Notes: generated by a model not told the origin, from the sequence alone. Positions 1 to 6,050 are shown, numbered from the stretch's first letter. The stretch is DNA of 7,060 bases from Prevotellaceae bacterium (GCA_031270565.1 JAISXJ010000026.1:1-7060); one strand, 5' to 3'. Made by a program: numbers and translations.

Positions 1-31
1 CTGTTCTTAAAATTTTAAACCGATAATTCAT
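1..31 (-). CDS. Possible 5' end of a minus-strand gene leaving the window
   Basis: An ATG on the minus strand at 31-29 opens a frame that stays open to the window edge (10 codons, MNYRFKILRT). A Bacteroidota-type -7 box, TAATTTTG on the minus strand, lies at 63-70, which would give a leader of roughly 25-30 nt. No -33 TTTG is found at the usual distance. Ten codons are too few to assign a family, so this could be chance. It is listed because it would explain the AT-rich, operator-like sequence at 60-160, which otherwise has no gene to serve. Confidence 0.22.
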   Translation of the reverse strand, partial: MNYRFKILRT

Positions 32-62
32 GATAATAAATTTAATAAATTAAAAACTGCTG

Positions 63-70
63 CAAAATTA
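63..70 (-). promoter_or_regulatory. Candidate -7 promoter box for the left-edge gene
   Basis: The minus strand reads TAATTTTG, an exact fit to the Bacteroidota TAnnTTTG -7 element. The -33 half is not recognisable at 19-20 nt upstream. In AT-rich DNA such a box can arise by chance, so the call rests on the ATG placed 32 bp downstream. Confidence 0.25.
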
Positions 71-99
71 ATTCATAATTATCATTTTATATGGGATAA

Positions 100-133
100 T
101 TTTGGACAAATGTTAGGTCGTTTTTGGACAAAT
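100..133. promoter_or_regulatory. Tandem 12-bp direct repeat, operator-like
   Basis: TTTTGGACAAAT occurs at 100-111 and again, identically, at 122-133. The 22-bp period is close to two helical turns, so both copies lie on nearly the same DNA face. Each copy contains the near-palindrome TTTG-GA-CAAA. Just downstream, 143-153 is an 11-bp palindrome (ATGCA-T-TGCAT). The arrangement looks like tandem regulator sites upstream of a gene to the left, but no regulator is known and no other copy in this window shares the full 12-mer. Confidence 0.35.
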
Positions 134-227
134 CGTGTTTGTATGCATTGCATGTGTTTGGAAATCGTAAGATTTTCATGTAACTTAGCTACGAAATTAA
201 GGCCTTCCTGACTTTATCAAGGACAAA

Positions 228-352
228 GCAGGTCATCGGCCTGCGGAGAGAGAATGGTTATACCTGTCCTGCCTTTCAGGCAGTGCGCTCTGCTTACTTC
301 CCTACCGCAGGTCGATGACCTGCGGTTATGAAGATAACGTCCTTTCAGGACG
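228..352. repeat. Left palindrome cluster (four hairpin units)
   Basis: Four short palindromes with 3-nt loops lie in 125 bp. 228-244 has arms GCAGGTC/GGCCTGC and loop ATC, with one G-T wobble. 269-283 has CTGCCT/AGGCAG and loop TTC. 304-326 has a 10-bp stem with inner arms CCGCAGGTC/GACCTGCGG and loop GAT. 338-352 has CGTCCT/AGGACG and loop TTC. The first is an inverted, slightly decayed copy of the third. None is followed by a T-tract, so they do not look like simple terminators. They match in design, and partly in sequence, the cluster at 6051-6445, so this is a dispersed intergenic repeat family resembling REP/BIME elements. Confidence 0.8.
266..330 (+). repeat. 65-bp composite repeat, copy 1
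   Basis: This 65-bp block contains palindrome A (269-283), a 21-bp spacer, palindrome B (305-325) and the flank TTATG. It matches 6158-6222 in the same orientation at 62 of 65 positions by eye, and all three differences are transitions. The two copies lie 5,892 bp apart and bracket the whole five-gene block. A partial inverted copy is at 6051-6105. Confidence 0.85.
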
Positions 353-388
353 GCGCGCATTATTCATTATTCGTTATTCACTATTCAT

Positions 389-416
389 TAGGGCAACCAC
401 ACAGGGTTGCACCTTA
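389..416. repeat. Bulged palindrome in heptamer array, copy 1
   Basis: Inner arms GCAACC (393-398) and GGTTGC (405-410) enclose loop ACACAG. Beyond a 2-nt bulge the flanking TAGGG and CCTTA can pair with one G-T wobble. It is preceded directly by heptamers and followed by the next heptamer block. There is no T-tract, so termination is not supported. Confidence 0.7.
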
Positions 417-440
417 CACTATTCATTATTCACTATTCGT

Positions 441-468
441 TAGGGCAACCACACAGGGTTGCACCCTA
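441..468. repeat. Bulged palindrome in heptamer array, copy 2
   Basis: This is the second copy of the element at 389-416. CAACC/GGTTG pairs around loop ACACAG, then a 2-nt bulge (CA), then TAGGG/CCCTA, giving 10 paired bases. Here the outer arm is perfect, while copy 1 has a T for C giving a wobble. The units before it (TTCATTA, TTCACTA, TTCGTTA) keep the heptamer phase. Confidence 0.7.
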
Positions 469-550
469 CATTATTCATTATTCTCAATTCACTATTCTCA
501 ATTCTCAATTCTCAATTCTCAATTCTCAATTCTCAATTATTCACTATTCA

Positions 551-1276
551 CTATTCACTATTCGTTCTTAAAAGGTTTTTTGGCAGGCGTGCAAGTATCG
601 TCTGGTTGCCGCGGGTGTGTTCGTTGAGATCAACAAAAATTTCCGAGTCCACCGGAAGGAATATATCCACACGCGAGCCGAACTTTATAAATCCACAATG
701 GTGATTGACACGGGCAGCCCCTTCCGGCTTGGCATAGGTAACGATGCGTCGCGCAAGAGCGCCTGCAATCTGGCGCATCATAAGCCGATGTCCCCCGACC
801 GATTCTATAATAATCGTAGAATGTTCGTTCTCCAGACTGGACTTTGGCAAAAATGCGGCGCGGTGGCTACCGTCATAATGTTTCAAATATTTAACCGTGC
901 CGTCAACAGGATACCAATTGGCGTGTACGTTGAAAACAGACATAAATATGGATACCTGCATCATTTTTTTTCCTTCAAAATATTCATATACTTCTGTCGG
1001 TTCGAGCGCTACTACGCGCCCGTCGGCTGGGGCAACCACCAGTCTGTCGTCCTCTATTTCAAACTGTCGCATAGGGTCGCGGAAGAAGTAGAGGAAAAAT
1101 AGAAATATTATCACAGAAAGCAACAGATTCAGTAACAGAATCTGCTGTGCACTGCCGGCAGTTAGAAGTAGCCAGCAGGTAAGATTGAGAAGTCCCAGCA
1201 GTAAAAACAGACCGGAAAGAATGGTATAACCCTCTTTGTGTACCCGAAGGCGACGATTGCGAGTTTTAATTTCCAT
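551..1276 (-). CDS. psd: Phosphatidylserine decarboxylase proenzyme
   Basis: This enzyme removes CO2 from phosphatidylserine to make phosphatidylethanolamine at the inner membrane. The 241-aa product is of the short bacterial/archaeal-like Psd class. The N-terminus is hydrophobic, with two membrane segments at about residues 18-38 and 46-65. Then come FFRDP (64-68), VAPADGRV (81-88), SIFMSVFNVHANWYPVDG (109-126), ENEHST (149-154), RQIAGALARRIVTYA (168-182) and the maturation site FGSRVD. Self-cleavage is expected between Gly200 and Ser201, making a beta chain and a short alpha chain with a pyruvoyl group from Ser201. The start lies 15 bp after cdsA, in A/T-rich sequence. It is the last gene of the run. 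The last residues (TNSE) and the TAG stop lie in the heptamer array, giving a C-terminus about 11 residues longer than expected after the TILAR motif. No pssA (phosphatidylserine synthase) is in the window. Confidence 0.95.
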   Translation of the reverse strand: MEIKTRNRRLRVHKEGYTILSGLFLLLGLLNLTCWLLLTAGSAQQILLLNLLLSVIIFLFFLYFFRDPMRQFEIEDDRLVVAPADGRVVALEPTEVYEYFEGKKMMQVSIFMSVFNVHANWYPVDGTVKYLKHYDGSHRAAFLPKSSLENEHSTIIIESVGGHRLMMRQIAGALARRIVTYAKPEGAARVNHHCGFIKFGSRVDIFLPVDSEIFVDLNEHTRGNQTILARLPKNLLRTNSE

Positions 1277-1291
1277 AGAAAAATATATTAA

Positions 1292-2155
1292 TTATGATTT
1301 TGGCAAATGATGTAACAATGTCAAAAAGAGCCAGACGACAGGGGCGGCAAGGAGCAGACTGTCGAAGCGGTCGAGTATGCCTCCGTGTCCGGGAAGTGTT
1401 TTCCCGGAATCTTTTCGTCCGGTTGTCCGTTTTATAAGGCTCTCCGTCAAATCGCCTAATGTGCCGAACACAACAACAATTTGAGAGAGTACGACCCATT
1501 GCCACAGCGGGACGTTCTCTTCGGCAAGCGCGAAACAATAAGCGGCAATCACCGTACCGACCGCGCCGCCGAAGAAGCCTTCCCACGATTTTTTTGGAGA
1601 TATTCGTTCAAACATCCTGTGCCGTCCGCAGAGTGTCCCGACAAGATAGGCAAAGGTATCGTTAACCCATATCATTACAAAAAGTGCAAGCGCCCAAACA
1701 GGCTGCCATTCTCCTCCCACAAACAGCGTCTGCGACAGCAGTCCGAAAGGCAGCGCAACATACGCTTGAGACAGTAGAAAATAACCGAATGAAGCTATGG
1801 GATTGGGGCGGTTCAGGAACAGCTCGGCGATAAGAACGCCTATCACTATCAGGAGATAGAGCATTGTCAGCCACAGACCGATGACGGGAGCAATGCCCCA
1901 CAGAACTGCCGGATTCTGGGGCAGAACACGCACGGAGAGCAGCACAAACAGCAGACTGCCGCATAGCATGGCTGCTCCTCTGCTCCATGGCGTCTGTTCT
2001 GAAGTTAGCCCGTGCAGTTCTTTAATCCCCAGCACGGTAACAACGAGAAACAGTCCGGCGAATACCCAAAAATTCCATACAACAGCGCCCACAATCACCG
2101 CCACCAGAACAATGCCGGAGGCGGTACGCTGTAGAAAATTTCTGTTTATTTGCAT
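1292..2155 (-). CDS. cdsA: Phosphatidate cytidylyltransferase (CDP-diglyceride synthase)
   Basis: CdsA transfers CMP from CTP to phosphatidic acid, giving CDP-diacylglycerol, the branch-point precursor of bacterial phospholipids. The 287-aa protein is an integral membrane protein with several hydrophobic helices from residue 13 onward. The family signature spans about S239 to D265, reading SLIKR, then RKDSGKTLPGHGG, then DRFD. This holds the acidic and basic residues that bind metal and CTP. Other family blocks are NDTFAYLVG (165-173), SPKKSWEG (186-193) and GDLTES (234-239). The length is normal for the family. The start ATG is 21 bp downstream of the ftsH stop and has no Shine-Dalgarno motif. 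Its product feeds, through phosphatidylserine, the reaction catalysed by the next gene, psd, so the pairing is metabolically coherent. No internal promoter was recognised. Confidence 0.97.
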   Translation of the reverse strand: MQINRNFLQRTASGIVLVAVIVGAVVWNFWVFAGLFLVVTVLGIKELHGLTSEQTPWSRGAAMLCGSLLFVLLSVRVLPQNPAVLWGIAPVIGLWLTMLYLLIVIGVLIAELFLNRPNPIASFGYFLLSQAYVALPFGLLSQTLFVGGEWQPVWALALFVMIWVNDTFAYLVGTLCGRHRMFERISPKKSWEGFFGGAVGTVIAAYCFALAEENVPLWQWVVLSQIVVVFGTLGDLTESLIKRTTGRKDSGKTLPGHGGILDRFDSLLLAAPVVWLFLTLLHHLPKS

Positions 2156-2176
2156 AATAAAATGTGTTTATAAATC

Positions 2177-4174
2177 TCAGTCCTCAACGGATGATGTTTC
2201 TTCTGTAACGGGGAACTCCGGCGGCGTATCCTGACTGTCTTGCGTCTCCTTTTGGGGAGTTTCGCCCAACAGTTCTTCGCCCCGACTTTTCCATGGACGT
2301 TCACCCAGAATCGCCTTAACGTCATCAGAGAATAGCACTTCGCGTTCAATCAGAATGTCAGCAATCTGCCTCACGCTGTCTTCGTGTTCTATCAGGATTT
2401 GTTTGGCACGCTCGAACTGCACATTAACCAACTCCTTAACCTCCTTGTCTATCAGTTCGGCGGTAGCTTCGCTGTAAGGCTTTGCGAAAGCGAACTCATT
2501 TCCGGAAGGGTCGTAATAGCTGATGTTCGACAGTTGCTCACTCATCCCGAAATAGACCACCATAGCGTAAACCTGTTTCGTGGCACGCTCCAAATCGTTC
2601 AAAGCGCCGGTAGAGGCTGTGTTAAAGAAGACATTTTCCGATGCTCTTCCGCCGAGCAGTGCGCAGACTTCGTCGAGGATATGCTCTGTGGTGGTTAACT
2701 GTCGCTCTTCGGGCAAATACCATGCGGCTCCGAGCGCCATCCCTCGCGGAACGATAGTAACCTTCACCAGCGGATCCGAATACTGCAACAACCAGCTGAC
2801 GGTGGCGTGCCCTGCCTCATGAAATGCTACCGAGCGTTTCTCTTCTTGGGTCATCACTTTGGTTTTCTTCTCCAATCCGCCCACAATACGATCGACGGCG
2901 TCAAGAAAATCTTGCTTTCCAACGGCTTGTTTATTCTTTCGGGCGGCAATCAGCGCTGCCTCGTTGCAGACATTAGCGATGTCTGCGCCGGAGAATCCGG
3001 GTGTTTGGCGGGACAAAAATTCCACATCAACACTGTCATCCAGTTTCAGGGGACGCAGATGTACGTAGAAAATTTCCTTTCGCTCGTGCACGTCCGGCAA
3101 ATCAACGTGAATCTGACGGTCGAAGCGCCCCGCACGTAACAGAGCCTTATCCAGAATATCGGCTCGGTTGGTAGCGGCGAGAATTATCACCCCGCTGTTT
3201 GACCCGAAGCCATCCATCTCGGTGAGCAGCTGATTGAGCGTATTTTCCCGCTCGTCATTGGTATTCATACCGGGGTTACGTCCTCTGGCTCGACCGATGG
3301 CATCTATTTCATCTATAAAAATGATACACGGCGCTGCCTCCTTGGCTTGACGGAACAGGTCGCGCACACGGCTTGCCCCCACTCCGACAAACATCTCTAC
3401 GAAATCAGACCCCGAGAGTGAGAAGAACGGCACATCTGCCTCTCCCGCAACAGCCTTTGCTAAAAGGGTTTTTCCTGTTCCCGGAGGTCCAACCAGAAGG
3501 GCGCCTTTTGGAATTTTCCCGCCGAGGTCGGTGTACTTGTCCGGACTTTTCAGGAACGACACAATCTCCTCCACTTCCTGTTTGGCTCCCTCAAGTCCGG
3601 CAACATCCTTAAAAGTGATTTTTTCTTTCGTATTCTTATCGAATACCTGCGCACGCGACTTGCCAACATTGAATATGCCGCCGCCCGCATTGCCCATCCT
3701 GCGAGAAGCAAAGACAAAGAAAAGAATAATCAGGAGTATCGGAAAAAAGGTAAACAGAACGCTCCAGTAGTCGCGTCCCTCTTTGTATGTTACCTCGCCC
3801 GTATAGAGATTTGCTTTTTGAAGGTCGGTGAGATGTTTTGAAAATTCCTCTACCGACGGAATATGTGCGGTAACATGCACGGTGGTGGTCTGATTCTCTT
3901 GCGGCTTTGCCTCGTCCGTTAAGCCCGCACATGAGGGGGATACATCGGCTTCAACCGTCTTTTTAGCGCTGTTCACTGTAATACTTTGGGGACAGTTATT
4001 ACGCAAAATAGACTCGAATTTGGAAAAGGATACCTCTTTGGTAGAGGAAGAATCCGGCATAAAAAAAGATGCCACAAACAACAATCCTATTGCCAAATAG
4101 ACCCAATAGAAATTAAATTTCGGTTTGAACGGCTTGTTGCCATTCGGTTTGTTTGAAGAAGGTTTTATTTCCAT
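2177..4174 (-). CDS. ftsH: ATP-dependent zinc metalloprotease FtsH
   Basis: FtsH is a hexameric, membrane-anchored AAA+ protease that pulls out and degrades damaged membrane proteins and some regulators. The 665-aa protein shows, in order: a basic N-tail; membrane segment 1 (about 22-38); a periplasmic domain (about 40-136); membrane segment 2 (about 137-156); Walker A GPPGTGKT (229-236); the pore loop MFVG (261-264); Walker B IIFIDEID (284-291); a second region of homology ending in RAGRFDR (347-353) with the arginine fingers; and the zinc site HEAGH (452-456), with Asp527 in LNDLERAT as the likely third ligand. LGAAWYLPEE (481-490) is a form known to me from Bacteroidales FtsH. The tail beyond about 628 is acidic and low in complexity. 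All catalytic residues are present. It follows rsfS by 63 bp and precedes cdsA by 21 bp. Confidence 0.98.
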   Translation of the reverse strand: MEIKPSSNKPNGNKPFKPKFNFYWVYLAIGLLFVASFFMPDSSSTKEVSFSKFESILRNNCPQSITVNSAKKTVEADVSPSCAGLTDEAKPQENQTTTVHVTAHIPSVEEFSKHLTDLQKANLYTGEVTYKEGRDYWSVLFTFFPILLIILFFVFASRRMGNAGGGIFNVGKSRAQVFDKNTKEKITFKDVAGLEGAKQEVEEIVSFLKSPDKYTDLGGKIPKGALLVGPPGTGKTLLAKAVAGEADVPFFSLSGSDFVEMFVGVGASRVRDLFRQAKEAAPCIIFIDEIDAIGRARGRNPGMNTNDERENTLNQLLTEMDGFGSNSGVIILAATNRADILDKALLRAGRFDRQIHVDLPDVHERKEIFYVHLRPLKLDDSVDVEFLSRQTPGFSGADIANVCNEAALIAARKNKQAVGKQDFLDAVDRIVGGLEKKTKVMTQEEKRSVAFHEAGHATVSWLLQYSDPLVKVTIVPRGMALGAAWYLPEERQLTTTEHILDEVCALLGGRASENVFFNTASTGALNDLERATKQVYAMVVYFGMSEQLSNISYYDPSGNEFAFAKPYSEATAELIDKEVKELVNVQFERAKQILIEHEDSVRQIADILIEREVLFSDDVKAILGERPWKSRGEELLGETPQKETQDSQDTPPEFPVTEETSSVED

Positions 4175-4237
4175 GTGATAAATGAAAGTATTAAATTATT
4201 TTATGCCCGTTGGAGGGGGAAAAACGGCTTGTTATTA

Positions 4238-4597
4238 CTAATTAATATCTTGTATCTGTGTTATGTGAGCATCGTTCCAGAGATGTTCAATATCGTAAAA
4301 TTCTCGAGTTTCACGGCGGAAGATGTGCACGATAGCAACACCATAATCCAGGGCAATCCACACGCTGTTTTCGTATCCGTCTATGGCAAAGGGCTTTTGT
4401 TTGGCGTGCGTATGCACATATTGGCGTACCGAATCGGCGATAGCATCTACGTGTGTGGAGGAATCGCCTTCACAAATAACAAAATAGCAGCACGGAGCCT
4501 GAAGTTCAGACATATCGACAGTTACAATACGTTTGGCTTTTTTCTCCTGCATGCCTTCGACAATGGTTTGAATGAGTGTCTTTTCGTCTTTAGTCAT
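4238..4597 (-). CDS. rsfS: Ribosomal silencing factor RsfS (DUF143 family)
   Basis: RsfS binds ribosomal protein uL14 on the large subunit and blocks subunit joining when nutrients are scarce. The 119-aa product has the whole domain: CYFVICEGDSSTHVDAIAD (37-55), GYENSVWIALDYG (74-86, with the conserved W80 and D84-Y85-G86), VHIF (90-93) and the C-terminal FYDIEHLW (100-107). Family members are usually about 105-130 aa, so it is full length. The start is set by the first ATG after the promoter box at 4666-4673. It is the first gene of the run rsfS-ftsH-cdsA-psd, an order I know from other Bacteroidales at least for rsfS-ftsH-cdsA. Putting it with membrane genes suggests growth-linked co-expression, which is inference. 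Confidence 0.95.
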   Translation of the reverse strand: MTKDEKTLIQTIVEGMQEKKAKRIVTVDMSELQAPCCYFVICEGDSSTHVDAIADSVRQYVHTHAKQKPFAIDGYENSVWIALDYGVAIVHIFRRETREFYDIEHLWNDAHITQIQDIN

Positions 4598-4665
4598 AAA
4601 AAAATAATATTTTGACAGTAAAAATGATTGATTTTTAGAGTTTTATTGGACATATATTTAAACGG

Positions 4666-4673
4666 CAAAGATA
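4666..4673 (-). promoter_or_regulatory. Promoter (-7 box) of the rsfS-ftsH-cdsA-psd run
   Basis: The minus strand reads TATCTTTG followed by CCG, a classic Bacteroidota -7 element (TAnnTTTG). Transcription should begin around 4658-4661, giving a leader of about 60 nt before the rsfS ATG at 4597. A TTTG upstream on the minus strand (around 4686-4689) is only 12 nt from the box instead of 19-20, so the -33 part is poor. It is the only strong promoter seen for the four genes. Confidence 0.65.
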
Positions 4674-4771
4674 CATAATCTATCTCAAACAATCATTAAT
4701 ACATAGCGGTTAACTGATAAAACGTTTCATAGTCAACACATTTATTTGTTCTCCCGTATCTTTTTGAGCAC

Positions 4772-4797
4772 AAAAACCCCCACTGCTGAGGGCTTTT
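4772..4797 (-). terminator. Intrinsic terminator downstream of the aro gene and relic
   Basis: On the minus strand, CCCTC (4792-4788) pairs with GGGGG (4781-4777) around a 6-nt loop AGCAGT, with one T-G wobble, followed by TTTTT (4776-4772). An A-run precedes the hairpin, so it could also work weakly on the plus strand (TTTT at 4794-4797). It stops minus-strand transcripts from the aro gene before the rsfS promoter. It lies only 20 bp after the stop of the relic at 4817-4876, so it may have arrived with that fragment. Confidence 0.65.
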
Positions 4798-4816
4798 ATA
4801 CTTTAGTCTGAGATTT

Positions 4817-4876
4817 CTATTTTGCTATGCACCGCACACTGAAGCCGTAGGCACGCAGGTTGTTGCTGTTGCTGCG
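4817..4876 (-). pseudogene. Relic of the C-terminus of a FISUMP-like surface protein
   Basis: Directly after the TAA of the aro gene, and in the same frame, the minus strand encodes 19 residues ending LRAYGFSVRCIAK and a TAG stop at 4819-4817. GFSVRC followed by a few residues and the end of the protein is the C-terminal hallmark I know from the Fibrobacter succinogenes major paralogous (FISUMP, TIGR02145) domain, which is abundant in surface lipoproteins of uncultured Bacteroidales. No start codon or upstream domain is present. In another frame the bases just before (about 4876-4890) read RSYSNA, also typical of that region, which suggests a small frame-changing loss at the junction. The terminator follows at once. 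The family call rests on a short motif, and 13 residues could match by chance. Confidence 0.45.
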
Positions 4877-5932
4877 TTACTGTAACTGCGTCCGTACCGA
4901 TTCTTCGTGAATCGTCTCAAAAATGGTCTGTATGAAATGTTCGCGCAGTCCCAGCGCGTCAGCCTCCAACAGACGGCTTTTCAACATCTCTTCAAAGCGT
5001 TCGGGTTGCAGCACGGAGAGATTGTTTACCTGTTTGTAGTTACCAATGGCCTGTGCAATTCTCAGCCGTTTGACAAGTGTTGCCAGCAGAACGCTGTCGC
5101 AGTCATCTATTTGTTGGCGAAGAGCAGCCAGACCGTCGGTGATGCAACCGGTCTTTCTTACTGTCAGTTCAGCGAGAAGCACAGAGAGTTCCTGCGGCGT
5201 AATCTGCTGTTCGGCATCGCTGAGCGCCTCCTGTGGATTGATGTGACATTCAATCATCAGTCCGTTGAAATGCAGATCCATTGCCTGCTGCGCGATGGCG
5301 GCAACAAGAGAGCGTCGTCCTGCAATATGACTGGGGTCGCCAAAGAGCGGCAACGACGGTAACCGTTGACGCAGTTGAAGCGGGATATGCCAAAGCGGAG
5401 CATTACGATAACGCACGCTACCGTCAAAACCGCGATGAACCGCCCCAAGACGTTTAATTCCTGCCCTGTAGAGGCGTTCTATAGCGCCGATCCACAAATC
5501 GACATCGGATATTACGGGATTTTTTACAAGCACTGCCGCATCCGTCCCTTTCAGTGCATCGGCGATTTGTTGCACGGAGAAAGGGCTTGTCGTGGTGCGT
5601 GCGCCAATCCAAAGAACATCAATACCGGCATGAAGCGCTTTTTCGACGTGTTCGGCAGTAGCTATTTCGGTAGCGGTCAACATCCCTGTTTCCTGCTTCA
5701 CCTCCTGCAGCCACGTCAGCCCGATGCTGCCAACACCTTCAAAATCGTTGGGGTGTGTACGCGGCTTCCACACGCCTGCCCGAAACAGACGTATGCCGTT
5801 TTCTGCCAAAAGACGGGCAGTAGCAAGTAACTGTTCACGACTCTCGGCGCTGCAAGGTCCCGCCAGAATCAACGGAAAATCACTACTTAAAGAATCGGAA
5901 AACAAGGGCTGAAAATGCATGGGGACAGTCAT
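4877..5932 (-). CDS. Bifunctional DAHP synthase / chorismate mutase
   Basis: The N-terminal part joins phosphoenolpyruvate and erythrose 4-phosphate (first shikimate-pathway step); the C-terminal part turns chorismate into prephenate. With the start at 5932 the protein is 351 aa. Synthase motifs: GPCSAE (25-30, metal Cys27), KPRTHP (56-61), IGART (109-113), VKNP (136-139), HRGF (166-169), DPSHIAGRR (199-207, His202), with Glu228 and Asp239 as probable metal ligands. The AroQ-type mutase spans about 265-351; Arg272, Arg289, Lys300, Arg312, Ser345 and Gln349 line up by eye with E. coli residues R11, R28, K39, R51, S84 and Q88. The protein stops two residues after Gln349. The start at 5932 is preferred because a -7 box lies at 5945-5952; Met at 5920 is the alternative, and the longer start at 6016 is upstream of the promoter. 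In Porphyromonas gingivalis this fusion is known to be inhibited by prephenate. No other aromatic-pathway gene is in the window. Confidence 0.93.
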   Translation of the reverse strand: MTVPMHFQPLFSDSLSSDFPLILAGPCSAESREQLLATARLLAENGIRLFRAGVWKPRTHPNDFEGVGSIGLTWLQEVKQETGMLTATEIATAEHVEKALHAGIDVLWIGARTTTSPFSVQQIADALKGTDAAVLVKNPVISDVDLWIGAIERLYRAGIKRLGAVHRGFDGSVRYRNAPLWHIPLQLRQRLPSLPLFGDPSHIAGRRSLVAAIAQQAMDLHFNGLMIECHINPQEALSDAEQQITPQELSVLLAELTVRKTGCITDGLAALRQQIDDCDSVLLATLVKRLRIAQAIGNYKQVNNLSVLQPERFEEMLKSRLLEADALGLREHFIQTIFETIHEESVRTQLQ

Positions 5933-5944
5933 TATAATGCAGGA

Positions 5945-5952
5945 CAAAAGTA
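5945..5952 (-). promoter_or_regulatory. Promoter (-7 box) of the DAHP synthase/chorismate mutase gene
   Basis: The minus strand reads TACTTTTG, an exact TAnnTTTG. At 19 nt upstream the minus strand has TTTC, a near match to the -33 TTTG. Initiation is expected around 5938-5941, so the leader to ATG 5932 would be only about 6-10 nt, or about 20 nt to ATG 5920. This decides the start of the gene against the upstream ATG at 6016. Confidence 0.6.
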
Positions 5953-6023
5953 CAAAAAAGCGCTTAATTGCGAAATATTGGTGATTTCTTGCTTTGAGGT
6001 GCGAAAAAAGAGCCAAGAGTTTT

Positions 6024-6040
6024 CAGTGAATAACGAATAG
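6024..6040. repeat. Inverted heptamer fragment upstream of the aro gene
   Basis: AGTGAA-TAACGAA-TAG is the reverse complement of the TTCGTTA-TTCACTA pair in the array at 363-390. This places the same heptamer family on both sides of the five-gene block, here in opposite orientation. It lies directly before the right palindrome cluster. Confidence 0.7.
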
Positions 6041-6050
6041 GAGAGGCACA

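Larger units (their letters stand above)
363..567. repeat. Heptamer tandem array with two embedded palindromes
   Basis: The array is built of about 20 seven-base units of the form TTCNNNA: four at 363-390 (TTCATTA, TTCGTTA, TTCACTA, TTCATTA), three at 422-442, TTCATTA at 474-480, TTCTCAA at 481-487, TTCACTA at 488-494, six perfect TTCTCAA copies at 495-536, three TTCACTA copies at 540-560, and a divergent TTCGTTC at 561-567. The first two blocks are each followed by the same GGGCAACC...GGTTGC palindrome, so a module of about 52 bp is itself duplicated. The array has no CRISPR-like spacers. It overlaps the last codons of psd. Plus-strand frames open through it only because the units lack certain stops, and these frames are not genes. 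Confidence 0.85.

Noticed and set aside
363..567. CRISPR array
   Set aside because: The units are 7 bp and contiguous, with no unique spacers of about 30 bp and no cas gene nearby.
328..627. Plus-strand open frames of 99 and 81 codons across the heptamer array
   Set aside because: The translations are repeats of HYSLF/SILNSQF, produced purely by the tandem units, and they run antisense into psd. There is no promoter box or family similarity.
617..1102. Plus-strand 161-codon frame opposite psd
   Set aside because: It is antisense to a clearly conserved gene with all motifs present, and its translation shows no domain.
4205..4228. Hairpin in the gap between rsfS and ftsH as an attenuator
   Set aside because: Only a 5-bp stem (CCGTT/AACGG) with an 11-nt loop and no T-tract on the coding strand, which is too weak to support a regulatory call.
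5046..5830. Plus-strand frames opposite the aro gene
   Set aside because: They are antisense to an enzyme with intact catalytic motifs and show no domain of their own.
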